Counted from the stretch's first letter, positions 1 through 10,556 are shown. The stretch is DNA of 64,000 nt from Rhodoblastus acidophilus (GCF_900187365.1 NZ_FYDG01000012.1:38317-102316); one strand, 5' to 3'. The notes: generated from the sequence alone by a model not told the origin. A program made the numbers and translations.

Positions 1-262
1 ATTCGTCGATCTCCTCGTCCTTCGAGGTGAGGAAAATGACGGGGAGGTCGGATTTCTGACGCAGGCGCCGGAGCAATTCCATTCCGTCCATACGCGGCAT
101 TTTGATGTCGAAGATCGCCATATCCGGCGGATTGTTCTTCAATCCCTCCAGCGCCGCCATGCCGTCGTTATAGGTCTGCACGCGATAGCCCTCGCCCTCC
201 AGCGCGATGGAGACGGAAGTGAGAATGTTGCGATCGTCGTCGACAAGCGCGATGGTTGGCAT
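1..262 (-). CDS. chvI: Two-component response regulator ChvI, N-terminal part (runs off window)
   Basis: Only the first 87 codons lie in the window; the gene continues beyond position 1. The translation begins [17 protein letters not shown] and shows a CheY-like receiver domain: acidic pocket in LVDDD near residues 6-10, phospho-acceptor Asp in the [10 protein letters not shown] stretch near residue 52, and the conserved Thr/Lys in FLTSKD. The near-perfect match to rhizobial ChvI (partner of the envelope-sensing kinase ChvG) is from family knowledge. The ATG at 260-262 is preceded by an AAGAGG Shine-Dalgarno. A PEP carboxykinase gene beside chvI is a known rhizobial arrangement. The DNA-binding OmpR-type domain is outside the window, so it is inferred. 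Confidence 0.85.
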   Translation of the reverse strand, partial: MPTIALVDDDRNILTSVSIALEGEGYRVQTYNDGMAALEGLKNNPPDMAIFDIKMPRMDGMELLRRLRQKSDLPVIFLTSKDEEIDE

Positions 263-772
263 GGCAAGCCTCTTTTCATCTCCCCCAACGCCCGGATGAG
301 CGTCGAGCGGAATATATAATGGCGTCGGGTCGAAATTCACGCCGAATTGAGTGAACCCGGTATGAATGCTGATGCGCATCGTCGCGCAGGCGTTCCTCAT
401 GCGGTTGACGAGCGCCTGTCGGGCGAAAAATCCGACGGCCGCCTCGCAAAAACGCCATAACCCCAATTTAAGGCGATGACGAGCAAATGAGCAATTCGAC
501 GACAATGTTGGTATGCTGTTTTTGCAATTGTCTTTTGTTCGCAGGCGCCGACGGGTGTGCCGGCCGTGGGGCCGTTGCATATGAATTATCCGAAATGATG
601 CAAGAGAGCCTGCTTGACGCATGAGAGCGCGTCATTCACCTCTGACCCAAGGCAGGTTGGCGATCGCTGGCGCTTTGCCGCTGAGCAGATCAATTCGAGG
701 ACGCGGCCTTGGATTGGGATGAGGACAGAGCAGCGCTTTTGTAAACGGCTGTATAGGTGGAGTTTCAAAAAC
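263..772. other. Intergenic region between divergent chvI and pckG
   Basis: 510 bp without a convincing gene. It must contain the divergent promoters of chvI and pckG. An open frame continuous with pckG extends upstream to 614, but its first 53 codons do not resemble PEP carboxykinase. A 6-bp inverted repeat (GACAAT at 500-505, ATTGTC at 527-532) is the only structure I noticed; I attach no function to it. Confidence 0.5.
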
Positions 773-2620
<1,848 letters not shown>

Positions 2621-2674
2621 CCGCTCCGGGGCGACGCCGTCCGCACGGCGCCGCCCCATCGCAGAAGATCAGGC

Positions 2675-2698
2675 AAAGCCCGGCTCAGGCCGGGCTTT
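2675..2698 (+). terminator. Intrinsic terminator after pckG
   Basis: Perfect 9-bp stem AAAGCCCGG / CCGGGCTTT with a 6-base loop, 55 bases after the pckG stop. The T-run is short (TTT). Confidence 0.7.
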
Positions 2699-2888
2699 CG
2701 CGTTTGAGGATGGGTGGAGCCGGAGGGCGCGGTTCTACTGTGGCGAGAAAGATGAACATTCGTTTAGAGATGGGGCGAGATCGATGGCTTTTGCCTTAGT
2801 CCCGCCGAGAGATGGCCCTTAAGACTTTTTAAAACCTCGACTGTTGATATCATCGCAACCGATGATTGAGAGACAGTGAGAAACGATT

Positions 2889-3173
2889 ATGCGTATTGCC
2901 GCTTCCAGCGACATCGACAAGGATCAAGCCACCCCGCTTGGGAAAATCAGCGCCGTCTCGGATTGGCTTGGCGCCGGCGATCTCGGCATCAGCGACGCCG
3001 CGCGGCTGCGCGCGCTGCATAAATTGATGCGGGCCGCCGAAGACTGCGACGCCGACGCCTTGCTGGACGTCGATTACAGCGAAGAATTTCTGGCTCGCAC
3101 CGAAAATCCGGCCTCTTTGCCGTTGAAGCGGGTCCGCGCCGCGGCCGTCGCGGTGAAGCTGAAGTCCGCATAG
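2889..3173 (+). CDS. Small hypothetical protein (94 aa)
   Basis: Encodes a 94-residue acidic, Ala-rich, probably cytosolic protein with no signal peptide or membrane segment. I do not recognise the family. The stretch LHKLMRAAEDCDADALLDVDYS (in two parts, residues about 43-64) faintly recalls the 'AxxxGADAVVGV' strand of YbjQ-like domains, but the Gly-rich core of that family is missing, so this is not an assignment. It is monocistronic, flanked by terminators, with a weak ribosome site (GTGAG). Support for it being real: ATG start, codon use like its neighbours, and a hairpin right after its stop. An ORF of similar length lies antisense to it but looks like a shadow. Confidence 0.55.
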   Translation: MRIAASSDIDKDQATPLGKISAVSDWLGAGDLGISDAARLRALHKLMRAAEDCDADALLDVDYSEEFLARTENPASLPLKRVRAAAVAVKLKSA

Positions 3174-3209
3174 CCCGGCGAGCCGATTTCCGACCCCGAA
3201 AACAATCAA

Positions 3210-3241
3210 GGCCGAGGAAGCGCGTGTGCGCGTCCTCGGCC
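3210..3241. terminator. Shared terminator between convergent genes
   Basis: Stem GGCCGAGGA (3210-3218) pairs perfectly with TCCTCGGCC (3233-3241), and the GC-rich loop can extend the stem. It lies between the small plus-strand gene and the minus-strand CoA-transferase gene and could serve both. Confidence 0.6.
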
Positions 3242-3269
3242 TAAATGCGTGCGATAATGGTGCGCTTGT

Positions 3270-4829
3270 TTACTTCCAGGCGTCCGCCTGAACCATGCTG
3301 TCCGCCTTCCAGGCGTCCCGCGCCGTCATGTCCGCCTGCCACTCCGACAGGAAGGTGAAGCCTTCGTCGAGAATGTGCGGGGTGTGCTGCCCGTGCGAAT
3401 ATTTCTGCGCGCGCTCGAAATATTCATTGAGCGCCGGCTTGAAATAGGGATGGGCGCAATTCTCGATAATGACGCGCGCCCGCTTTTTCGGCGACAGGCC
3501 TCTCAAATCCGCCAAGCCCTGCTCCGTGACGATCACCTGCACATCGTGCTCGGTGTGATCGACGTGGGTCGCCATCGGCACGATGCAGGATATCGCGCCA
3601 TTCTTGGCCGAAGAGGGCGTCATGAAGATCGACAGCCACGAGTTCCGGGCGAAATCGCCGGAGCCGCCGATGCCGTTCATGATGCTGGTGCCGCGAATGT
3701 GGGTCGAGTTCACATTGCCGTAGATATCGGCCTCGATCAGCCCGTTCATGGCGATGACGCCCAGGCGGCGAATGACCTCGGGATGGTTGGAGATCTCTTG
3801 CGGCCGCAGCACGAGCTTATCGCGATATTTCGCGACGTCGCGATTGAACTCCTCGGCCGCTTCCGGACTCAGCGACAAGGCGGTGGCGGAGGCGAAGGCC
3901 ATCTTGCCGGAGCGCAGCAAGTTGAACATGCCGTCCTGCAACACTTCCGTGTAGGCCGTCAGATTGTCGAAGGGCGCGTTCTGCAGCTGCTCCATCACGG
4001 CGTTGGCCACATTGCCCACGCCCGATTGCAGGGGCAGCAGCTCCTTGGGCAAGCGGCCCCGTTTCACTTCGTGGCCGAAGAACTCGATGATGTGTCCAGC
4101 GATCAGGCGCGAGTTTTCGTCGGGCGGCGAGAAGGGCGAGTTGCGGTCGGGCGCATCGGTCTCGACAATGGCGATGATTTTGTTGGGATCGCAGCGCAGG
4201 CCGGTCTCGCCGATGCGGTCGGAGGCGGAAAGGATCGGAATCGGCTTGCGCTTGGGCGGCAGTTGCGTGCCGTAATAGACGTCGTGCACGCCCTCGAGCG
4301 CTTCGTTCTGCCAGTGGTTGACCTCGATGATCACCTTGTCGGCGCAGTCGAGCCAGGTCTTGTTGTTGCCGACCGACGAGGAGCTGATCAGCGAGCCGTC
4401 CTCGCGAATGCCCACCACTTCGATGATGGCGACGTCGAGCTTGCCGAGATAGCCGCCCCAGACGAACTGGCCGACATGCGACAGGTGAATGTCCAGATAA
4501 TCCATCTCGCCGGCGTTGATGCGCTTGCGGCAGGTCGGATCGGATTGATAGGGCAGGCGCAGCTCCATGCCGTCCACCTTGGCGAGCACGCCGTCGAGCT
4601 CGGGCGCGGTGGACGCGCCGGTCCAGACGGAAATCTTGAAATCTTCGCCGGCTGCGTGAATGGCGTTCATGCGTTCGGCCAGGGCGATCGGCACGGCCTT
4701 GGGATAGCCCGCGCCGGTAAAGCCGGACATGCCGACATTGCAGCCCTTCGGGATCAACGCGGCGGCCTGGTCGGCGGTCATGATCTTGCTGCGAAGTTGG
4801 GCGTTGCGAATGCGGTTCTGACCTGCCAT
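3270..4829 (-). CDS. Acetyl-CoA hydrolase / succinate CoA-transferase family protein
   Basis: A 519-aa class I CoA-transferase of the Cat1/AarC/YgfH group. It transfers CoA between acyl donors such as succinyl-CoA and acetate or propionate. Seen in sequence: the N-terminal SGFTGAGYPKAVP motif (residues 35-47), the NNKTWLDCADKVIIEVN motif (155-171), and the catalytic glutamate in TAYTEVLQDG at residue 295, corresponding to Glu294 of AarC. Length matches the family. It is monocistronic and convergent with the small gene to the left. True substrate pair is not decidable from sequence; succinyl-CoA:acetate transferase activity is the most likely role, in C2/C3 metabolism or PHA turnover. Confidence 0.9.
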   Translation of the reverse strand: MAGQNRIRNAQLRSKIMTADQAAALIPKGCNVGMSGFTGAGYPKAVPIALAERMNAIHAAGEDFKISVWTGASTAPELDGVLAKVDGMELRLPYQSDPTCRKRINAGEMDYLDIHLSHVGQFVWGGYLGKLDVAIIEVVGIREDGSLISSSSVGNNKTWLDCADKVIIEVNHWQNEALEGVHDVYYGTQLPPKRKPIPILSASDRIGETGLRCDPNKIIAIVETDAPDRNSPFSPPDENSRLIAGHIIEFFGHEVKRGRLPKELLPLQSGVGNVANAVMEQLQNAPFDNLTAYTEVLQDGMFNLLRSGKMAFASATALSLSPEAAEEFNRDVAKYRDKLVLRPQEISNHPEVIRRLGVIAMNGLIEADIYGNVNSTHIRGTSIMNGIGGSGDFARNSWLSIFMTPSSAKNGAISCIVPMATHVDHTEHDVQVIVTEQGLADLRGLSPKKRARVIIENCAHPYFKPALNEYFERAQKYSHGQHTPHILDEGFTFLSEWQADMTARDAWKADSMVQADAWK

Positions 4830-5136
4830 GGCGCGAATTTCCCTCGTATGACGGAAATTGGCCTATAAGCTGCGCATTGGAATTTAGGCTATGCGACGAT
4901 GGAATAAGTCGGGCAATGTTCCCTAGGGATTCCACCTTTTCGTTTCGTCGCCTCCGCACGCCAAAACGCCGCCAAAGCCTTGGCGAATAAAGAAGAATTC
5001 CAACTTGCTGCGCCTGCGAAACTCAAGTAAAATCGCGTATCTACCATGCGTTTATGGCATAACTCTACGCCTGTCGTCTGGCCTTGCGCGTTCATAATTG
5101 ATGGCATAATCCGGTTTTTAAAGGGGAGCCTTTCAC
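4830..5136. other. Divergent promoter region
   Basis: 307 bp between the minus-strand CoA-transferase gene and the plus-strand PHA-system gene. No gene, RNA or clear operator recognised. It is less GC-rich than the surrounding coding DNA, consistent with back-to-back promoters. Confidence 0.4.
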
Positions 5137-5460
5137 ATGGGCCAGCCTATCAGCGTCGACGTGCCGCATAAACTCGGCGCGGCCGAAGCGGAACGCAGGG
5201 TCCGTCGCGGGTTCGGCGTCATCAAGGAAAAATTCGGCGACAAGCTGTCGGCGGTCGACGTGGTCTGGGGCGAAGGCCGCGCCGACCTGACGATCACCGC
5301 GGTCGGGCAAACGCTGAGAGGCGCCCTCGAATTCCTGCCGGAAGCGGTGCGCGTGACCATTGATCTGCCGTGGTTCCTTGCGGCGCTCGGGTCGAGCGTG
5401 GTCGGCAGGCTCGCGCAAAAGACAGCGGAAGTTCTGCGCTTGCCGCCGCCGAAGGCGTGA
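5137..5460 (+). CDS. Polyhydroxyalkanoic acid system family protein
   Basis: A 107-aa protein matching the PHA granule-region family (PF09650/TIGR02610). It begins with an ISVDVPHKLGAAEAERRV motif (His and LG are family hallmarks), followed by a VVWGEGRADLTI strand and a C-terminal hydrophobic LPWFLAALGSSVVGRL segment. The biochemical role of the family is not established; members cluster with polyhydroxyalkanoate genes in other bacteria. Here it heads a tight plus-strand run with vsr and chaA. SD GGGGAG lies about 10 bases before the ATG. No PHA synthase is in the window. Confidence 0.8.
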   Translation: MGQPISVDVPHKLGAAEAERRVRRGFGVIKEKFGDKLSAVDVVWGEGRADLTITAVGQTLRGALEFLPEAVRVTIDLPWFLAALGSSVVGRLAQKTAEVLRLPPPKA

Positions 5461-5484
5461 TCGGGCCGTCAGGCGTTTGCGGTC

Positions 5485-5874
5485 GTGGAGCGTTCCGACA
5501 TCATGCGCGCGGTCAAGGGCCGCGACACCGCGCCCGAACGGCTGGTGCGCAGCCTGTTGAGAGCGATCGCGCCGGGCTATCGGCTCTATCGCCGCGATCT
5601 GCCCGGCGCCCCGGACATCGCCTATATCGGCCGCAAGAAAGCGATTTTCGTTCATGGATGCTTCTGGCACGGGCACGATTGCCGGCGCGGCGCGCGCATG
5701 CCCAAGACCAACGCCGACTATTGGCGCAAAAAAATCGCGCGCAACCGCGAACGCGACGAGACGACGCGCGCGCAATATGCCGTGATGAACTGGAGCGTGC
5801 TGACGATCTGGGAATGCGAAATGCGGGACCAGGGCGCGCTGGCGGAGCGGCTCAAGACGTTTTTGCGAGGATGA
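5485..5874 (+). CDS. vsr: Very short patch repair endonuclease (Vsr)
   Basis: 129-aa nicking endonuclease that starts repair of T:G mismatches arising from 5-methylcytosine deamination. Motifs seen: MRAVKGRDTAPERLVRSLL (residues 7-25), LPGAPDIAY with the catalytic Asp, FVHGCFWHGHDCRRGA (zinc/catalytic Cys-His region), NADYWRKKIARNRERD, and the C-terminal WSVLTIWECEM. GTG start at 5485; the usual N-terminal extension of Vsr is short here. It lies 24 bases after the PHA-system gene and is followed one base later by chaA, suggesting translational coupling. No cytosine methyltransferase gene is within the window, so it is an orphan as far as can be seen. Confidence 0.9.
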   Translation: MERSDIMRAVKGRDTAPERLVRSLLRAIAPGYRLYRRDLPGAPDIAYIGRKKAIFVHGCFWHGHDCRRGARMPKTNADYWRKKIARNRERDETTRAQYAVMNWSVLTIWECEMRDQGALAERLKTFLRG

Positions 5875-5875
5875 T

Positions 5876-6988
5876 TTGGAATCCATTGAAAAACTGAAGA
5901 AAACGCCCGCCTGGTCCGTTCTCGCGCCGCTGCTGGCGCTGGCGCTGGTCGTCGCCAAATTGGCCCATGCGCTCGACCTCGACGGGCCCGCGCTGAAGAC
6001 GCTCGCATCCGCGCTGCTGATCGGGGCGGTCTTCGCCTCCGTCCGGCACGCGCAGGCCGTCGGGGCCAAGATCGGCGAACCCTATGGCGCGCTCGTGCTC
6101 GCGCTCGCGGTCACCTGCATCGAGGCCGGGCTGATCGTGACGCTGATGATCGCCGACCCCGAGCGCAATGCGACTTTGGCGCGCGACTCGCTGTTCGCGG
6201 TGGTGATGATCGTGCTGAACGGGCTGATCGGCGCCTGTCTGGTGATCGGCGACTTGCGCTACCGCCGCGTGGAATTCCGTCTGGAGGGAACGACAGGCGC
6301 CCTGGTGACGCTGGCGACGCTGGCGGTCCTGACCCTGGCGCTCCCGAATGTCACAACGACCACGCCCGGCCCGAACTTCTCCCCCCCGCAGTTGGTCATG
6401 ATCGCGGGCGCGGCCTTCGGCCTTTACCTCGTCTTCGTCTTCGTCCAATCGGTGCGGCACCCGCTGGACTTCCTGAGCGAAGCCGACGCTGGCCTCGATC
6501 ACGCCCACGCGCCGGACCGCAGCGCCCTCAGCTGGAGTCGGACCCTCGTCAATTTCGCGCTTCTATCGGCCTCGCTGGCCGCCGTGGTGCTGCTGGCGAA
6601 AAGTCTGACGCCCGCCCTTGAGGGCGTGGTTTTCGCCGCAGGTCTGCCGGCGGCGGTGATCGGCGTCTGCGTTGCCACGCTGGTGCTGCTGCCTGAAGTC
6701 ATTTCAGCTTTGTTCGCCGCCACGCGCAACGAGACCCAGACCAGCCTCAATCTCGCCATCGGCTCGGCGCTGGCGAGCATTGGCCTGACCATTCCCGTGG
6801 TGACGGCGTCCAGCCTGCTTCTGGGCGCGCCGCTGACGCTCGGCCTCGACCGGCTCAACACGTCGCTGTTGCTGCTCACTTTGTTCGTGAGTACGGTGAC
6901 TCTCGGAATCGGCCGCGCCACACTGTTGCAGGGCGCCGTGCATCTCACGATTTTTTTCGTCTTTCTCGGATTTACGGTTTTCCCGTAA
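5876..6988 (+). CDS. chaA: Calcium/proton (cation/H+) antiporter ChaA
   Basis: 370-aa integral membrane protein of the CaCA superfamily. It has about eleven hydrophobic helices in two halves separated by a polar loop near residues 205-220 (FLSEADAGLDHAHAPDRS). The first alpha-repeat shows GEPYGALVLALAVTCIEAGLIV (residues 67-88), with the essential Glu residues; the second half shows LVLLPEVISALFAA near residue 265-278. Predicted to exchange cytosolic Ca2+ (or Na+/K+) for protons across the inner membrane. TTG start at 5876, one base past the vsr stop, with GAGG five to seven bases upstream inside vsr; no better start exists without losing the first helix. Confidence 0.88.
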   Translation: MESIEKLKKTPAWSVLAPLLALALVVAKLAHALDLDGPALKTLASALLIGAVFASVRHAQAVGAKIGEPYGALVLALAVTCIEAGLIVTLMIADPERNATLARDSLFAVVMIVLNGLIGACLVIGDLRYRRVEFRLEGTTGALVTLATLAVLTLALPNVTTTTPGPNFSPPQLVMIAGAAFGLYLVFVFVQSVRHPLDFLSEADAGLDHAHAPDRSALSWSRTLVNFALLSASLAAVVLLAKSLTPALEGVVFAAGLPAAVIGVCVATLVLLPEVISALFAATRNETQTSLNLAIGSALASIGLTIPVVTASSLLLGAPLTLGLDRLNTSLLLLTLFVSTVTLGIGRATLLQGAVHLTIFFVFLGFTVFP

Positions 6989-7064
6989 TTGGGCGCTTAA
7001 CTCTTGGACGCGATGAAAAAATTTCATAAAACCGCCCAAAGCCTCAGCTTCCGGGATCACAGCC

Positions 7065-8675
7065 ATGTCCGCCTACGCACCGCTCTTTCCGCTCGGCAAG
7101 GATGAAACGCCTTACCGCAAACTGACCGACAAGGGGGTGCGCGTCGAGAAATTCGACGGCGAGGACATTCTGGTGGTCGCGCCGGAGGCTATCCGCCTGC
7201 TGGCCGAAACCGCGATGGGCGACATCAATCATCTGCTGCGCCCAGGCCATCTGGCGCAGCTGCGCAAGATTCTCGACGATCCCGAAGCGACCGGCAACGA
7301 CAAGTTCGTCGCTTTCGATCTGCTGAAGAACGCCAATATCGCCGCCGGCGGCGTGCTGCCCATGTGCCAGGACACCGGCACCGCCATCATCCTCGGCAAG
7401 AAGGGGCGCCGCGTCTTCACCAAGGGCGGCGACGAGGCCGCTTTGGCGCAGGGCGTCAAGGACGCCTATGAGAAGCGCAACCTGCGCTATTCGCAGCTGG
7501 CGCCGCTCTCCATGTTCGAGGAGAAGAACACCGCCACCAATCTTCCCGCCCAGATCGACATCTTCGAAGAGGGCGAGGATTATTACAAGTTCCTGTTCAT
7601 GGCCAAGGGCGGCGGCTCCGCCAACAAGACGTACCTTGTCCAGGGCGTGCCTTCGATGCTGAACCATGACCGGCTGCTGGAGGTGCTGAAGAAGCAGATT
7701 CTGGGCCTCGGCACCGCCGCCTGCCCGCCCTATCACCTCGCCATCGTCATTGGCGGCCTTTCCGCCGAACTGAACCTTAAAACCGTCAAGCTGGCCTCCG
7801 CCCGCTATCTCGACGCGCTGCCGACCGAAGGCGGCGCCGACGCGCACGCGTTCCGCGACCTCGCGCTGGAGGCCGAAATTCACAAGCTGACGCAGGATCT
7901 CGGCGTCGGCGCGCAATTCGGCGGCAAATATTTCTGTCACGACGTGCGCGTGATCCGCCTGCCGCGGCATGGCGCCTCGCTGCCGATCGGCATTGGCGTG
8001 TCCTGCTCCGCCGACCGCCAGTGCCTCGGCAAGATCACCCGGGATGGCGTGTTCATCGAGGAACTGGAGCATAATCCGGCGAAATATCTGCCGGAGGTCG
8101 AAACCGAGCTTGGCGGCGACGTCGTCAAGATCGACCTGAATCAGCCGATGAAGGACGTGCTGGCGACCTTGACGCGTTATCCGGTCAAGACCCGGCTGTC
8201 GCTCACCGGCACGATCATCGTCGCCCGCGACCTGGCCCATGCGAAAATTCGCGAACGGCTAGAGAAGGGCGAACCCATGCCCGACTATCTCAAGAATCAC
8301 CCGGTCTATTACGCCGGCCCGGCCAAAACGCCCGCCAATTACGCCTCCGGCTCGTTCGGGCCGACCACGGCGGGACGCATGGACGCTTACGTCGATCTGT
8401 TCCAGTCGCATGGCGGCTCGATGGTGATGCTCGCCAAGGGCAACCGTTCGGCCCAGGTGACGGACGCCTGCAAGAAGCACGGCGGCTTCTACCTCGGCTC
8501 GATCGGCGGCCCGGCGGCGCGTCTGGCGCGCGACTGCATCAAGAAGGTCGAGCTGGTCGAATACCCCGAACTCGGCATGGAGGCGATCTGGAAGATCGAG
8601 GTTGAGGATTTCCCGGCCTTCATCGTGGTGGACGACAAGGGCAACGACTTCTTCAAGGAGCTGAACCTCGTCTGA
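7065..8675 (+). CDS. fumA: Fumarate hydratase, class I (iron-sulfur)
   Basis: 536-aa TCA-cycle enzyme interconverting fumarate and L-malate with a [4Fe-4S] cluster. The cluster cysteines align with those of E. coli FumA: C101 in [11 protein letters not shown]219 in GTAACPPYH, and C313 in [12 protein letters not shown]. The C-terminal beta-domain has [16 protein letters not shown] and [15 protein letters not shown] motifs. Length is normal for the two-domain single-chain class. Its last codons (ending FKELNLV) are of interest because a diverged copy of them precedes the second SnoaL gene downstream. A SnoaL-like gene begins 17 bases after the stop. Confidence 0.95.
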   Translation: MSAYAPLFPLGKDETPYRKLTDKGVRVEKFDGEDILVVAPEAIRLLAETAMGDINHLLRPGHLAQLRKILDDPEATGNDKFVAFDLLKNANIAAGGVLPMCQDTGTAIILGKKGRRVFTKGGDEAALAQGVKDAYEKRNLRYSQLAPLSMFEEKNTATNLPAQIDIFEEGEDYYKFLFMAKGGGSANKTYLVQGVPSMLNHDRLLEVLKKQILGLGTAACPPYHLAIVIGGLSAELNLKTVKLASARYLDALPTEGGADAHAFRDLALEAEIHKLTQDLGVGAQFGGKYFCHDVRVIRLPRHGASLPIGIGVSCSADRQCLGKITRDGVFIEELEHNPAKYLPEVETELGGDVVKIDLNQPMKDVLATLTRYPVKTRLSLTGTIIVARDLAHAKIRERLEKGEPMPDYLKNHPVYYAGPAKTPANYASGSFGPTTAGRMDAYVDLFQSHGGSMVMLAKGNRSAQVTDACKKHGGFYLGSIGGPAARLARDCIKKVELVEYPELGMEAIWKIEVEDFPAFIVVDDKGNDFFKELNLV

Positions 8676-8691
8676 GGTTCAGTGCCGCCCG

Positions 8692-9132
8692 ATGCAGAGC
8701 CGACAGGATCTCGCCCAAATCGCCGCAGTGGATCGCGAACTCGTGAAGACGCGGGTTCACGCCATGCTTGACCGGCTGGTCGCCAAGGATCTCCCTGGCC
8801 TCATCGCATTCTTCTCCGATGAAGTCGTTTTCGAATTGATCGGAAACTGGAGCATTTTCCCGTTTTCCGGGCAATTGCGGGGCAAGGACGCCTGGGAGCG
8901 CGCGCTCACGACCATTTACACGCACGTGGAGAACCTGGGTTCGACGGTGCATGAGGTGGTCATTGACGGCGATCGGGTCGCCCTGCGGCGCACGACCCGA
9001 TTGCGCAATTACGGGACCGGCCGCGTCGGAGACGTGACGATCGCCGATTTCTTGCGCTTTCGGGACGGCCTGGTCGTCGAGGTTACCGAACTCGTCGATT
9101 CGCTGGCGATCGCCCGGCTTGAGGAGGAATGA
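8692..9132 (+). CDS. SnoaL-like / NTF2-fold protein, copy 1
   Basis: 146-aa single-domain protein with the nuclear-transport-factor-2/SnoaL cone fold: an N-terminal helical segment, then FFSDEVVFELIGNW, the charged strand VVIDGDRVALRRTTRLRNYGTG, and DFLRFRDGLVVEVTELVDSLAIARL. Such proteins range from isomerases and hydrolases to ligand-binding proteins, so no reaction can be named. It starts 17 bases after fumA and is probably cotranscribed. A paralogue of identical length, with well over half of residues the same, follows 556 bases downstream. Confidence 0.8.
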   Translation: MQSRQDLAQIAAVDRELVKTRVHAMLDRLVAKDLPGLIAFFSDEVVFELIGNWSIFPFSGQLRGKDAWERALTTIYTHVENLGSTVHEVVIDGDRVALRRTTRLRNYGTGRVGDVTIADFLRFRDGLVVEVTELVDSLAIARLEEE

Positions 9133-9178
9133 TCCTCGGCGACGCTGACGGCCGACGTGTGGACGATCTGGATGCGTG

Positions 9179-9247
9179 CGGGTGTTCGCGTGGACGGAAA
9201 ATGACTGTTTCAAGACATTGAATCTCATTCGAGGTTCGGGAGCGTCG
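9179..9247 (+). pseudogene. Remnant of the fumA 3' end (tandem-duplication footprint)
   Basis: Upstream of SnoaL copy 2, positions 9200-9237 align with 8643-8680, which span the fumA stop codon: about 27 of 38 bases agree. In the old frame the remnant reads NDCFKTLNLIRG against the fumA tail [10 protein letters not shown]; the stop codon has mutated to CGA. A weaker match extends a little further upstream (TGGACG at 9190-9195 versus the GTGGACGA region at 8627-8635). The segment is too short to encode anything itself. Confidence 0.7.
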
Positions 9248-9688
9248 ATGCAAAGCCTGCAAAATCTTGCTCAGCTCGCCAGCGTGGATCGCGAACTCTT
9301 CGAGACGCGGATTCATTACATGCTCGATCTTTGCTCCCAGGGGAACATCGACGGCATCATCGGTTATTTTTCGGAAGATGTTTCCTACCAGATGATCGGC
9401 AACTGGAGCATGTTCCCCTACGCTGGTCCCGTCCGGGGCAAACCGGCAGTCAAACTGGCGTTTGCCGGCATTTTCACGCATTTTCAAAGCCTGGGATCGA
9501 CGGTTCACGACATTGTGATCGACGGCGACCGCGTCGCCGTGCGCCGCACAACCATCTTGCGCCACTTCGGCACAGGCCGCAGCGACGGCGTCGCCGTGGT
9601 GGATTTCGTCCGCTTTCGCGATGGTCTCGTCGCCGAACTGACGGAAGTGCTCGATTCGCTCGCCATAGCGCGACTTGAAGAAGGATGA
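9248..9688 (+). CDS. SnoaL-like / NTF2-fold protein, copy 2
   Basis: 146-aa paralogue of the preceding gene: same length, same start (MQS-QNLAQ) and same ending (DSLAIARLEEG). Core motifs IGNWSMFPYAG, LGSTVHDIVIDGDRVAVRRTT and DFVRFRDGLVAELTEVLDSLAIARL match copy 1. The most diverged part is residues 28-45 and 65-75, the likely pocket entrance, suggesting changed ligand preference. An open frame extends upstream to 9176, but those extra codons are the fumA-tail remnant, so the ATG at 9248, aligned with copy 1, is preferred. No terminator is obvious before the convergent VOC gene. Confidence 0.8.
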   Translation: MQSLQNLAQLASVDRELFETRIHYMLDLCSQGNIDGIIGYFSEDVSYQMIGNWSMFPYAGPVRGKPAVKLAFAGIFTHFQSLGSTVHDIVIDGDRVAVRRTTILRHFGTGRSDGVAVVDFVRFRDGLVAELTEVLDSLAIARLEEG

Positions 9689-9772
9689 TGCGGGGCGCGT
9701 AACGCTTGACGCGTCCTACGCCATCGCCGCTTGCCGCCGCAACCAGCGACAAGGTCACGACAACGAAACGTA

Positions 9773-10537
9773 TCAGCGCTTCGCCGCGACCAGCGCGAAA
9801 TAAGCGCCCTGCGGGTCCAGGAACTGAGCGATCCAGGCGCCGCCCGGCACGTCCTGCGGCCCCATCAGTTTGGTTCCACCGCCTCGTTCCACGCGTTCGA
9901 TGGCTGCGTCCAACGCATCGACCACGAAATAATAGCTCCAAAACGCCTGGGGAACGCCGTCGGGCCGCTTCATCATGCCGCCCACGGCCAAGCCGCCGGT
10001 CGCAAACAGCCGGTACGGTCCCATCGGACCCATGTCGAGGTCTTGCGTCTTGGTCCAGCCGTAACGGCTCGCGTAGAAATCGAACGCGCGATCGACATCC
10101 TCGGTGAGCAATTCACGCCATCCGACATGCCCTAGCGTCATGGGCGGCGGTTCGACGGCGGCGCGGCCCGAAACGTCCTGCCAGAGGCAATAAGGTGCGC
10201 CGAACGGATCGGCGACGACGGCGAATCGGCCGACCTGCGGCAGCGTTTCCGGCGCGCGCCAGACCGCGCCGCCGGCCGCGGCGACCGCTGCGACCTCCGC
10301 GTCGAGATCGGCGGTGGAAATATATCCCATCCACGAGGGGCGCGCGCCCTGCGCACTCGCCTCCTCCGGCAGCCGCATCAGGCCGGCGACGCCAACGCCG
10401 CTGGCCTGAAACATGCGGTAATCGCGATCGGAGGACTCCGAGGGCGAGGCGGTCCAGCCGATGACGGCGCCGTAAAAAGCCTGGGCCGCGTCGATATCGG
10501 ACGTCAGCAACTCGACCCAGCAGAACCGTTCCGTCAT
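9773..10537 (-). CDS. VOC (glyoxalase/bleomycin-resistance fold) family protein, two domains
   Basis: 254-aa protein with two vicinal-oxygen-chelate modules. Module one is residues about 1-120 (MTERFCWVELLTSDIDAAQAFYGAVIGW ... FAVVADPFGAPYCLW). Module two is residues about 130-254 (HVGWRELLTEDVDRAFDFYASRYGW ... AQFLDPQGAYFALV). The pattern 'W-x-E-L-x-T-x-D', 'FY...GW', 'DPxGA' is typical of the CFP-30B/hydroxylase-like VOC group found in actinobacteria and rhizobia. Substrate unknown. The ATG at 10537 has a very strong GAGGAGGCGAGG ribosome site; the longer upstream frame overlaps pheT and is not used. It sits 20 bases after the pheT stop in the same direction, so it may be read through from pheST. 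Confidence 0.8.
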   Translation of the reverse strand: MTERFCWVELLTSDIDAAQAFYGAVIGWTASPSESSDRDYRMFQASGVGVAGLMRLPEEASAQGARPSWMGYISTADLDAEVAAVAAAGGAVWRAPETLPQVGRFAVVADPFGAPYCLWQDVSGRAAVEPPPMTLGHVGWRELLTEDVDRAFDFYASRYGWTKTQDLDMGPMGPYRLFATGGLAVGGMMKRPDGVPQAFWSYYFVVDALDAAIERVERGGGTKLMGPQDVPGGAWIAQFLDPQGAYFALVAAKR

Positions 10538-10556
10538 CCTCGCCTCCTCGTTGCGA

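Noticed and set aside
614..772. N-terminal extension of PEP carboxykinase from 614
   Set aside because: The extra 53 residues do not resemble the family, while the ATG at 773 has a ribosome site and matches the known N-terminus.
4889..5107. 72-codon minus-strand frame in the divergent promoter region
   Set aside because: No ribosome site or recognisable features, lower-GC intergenic composition.
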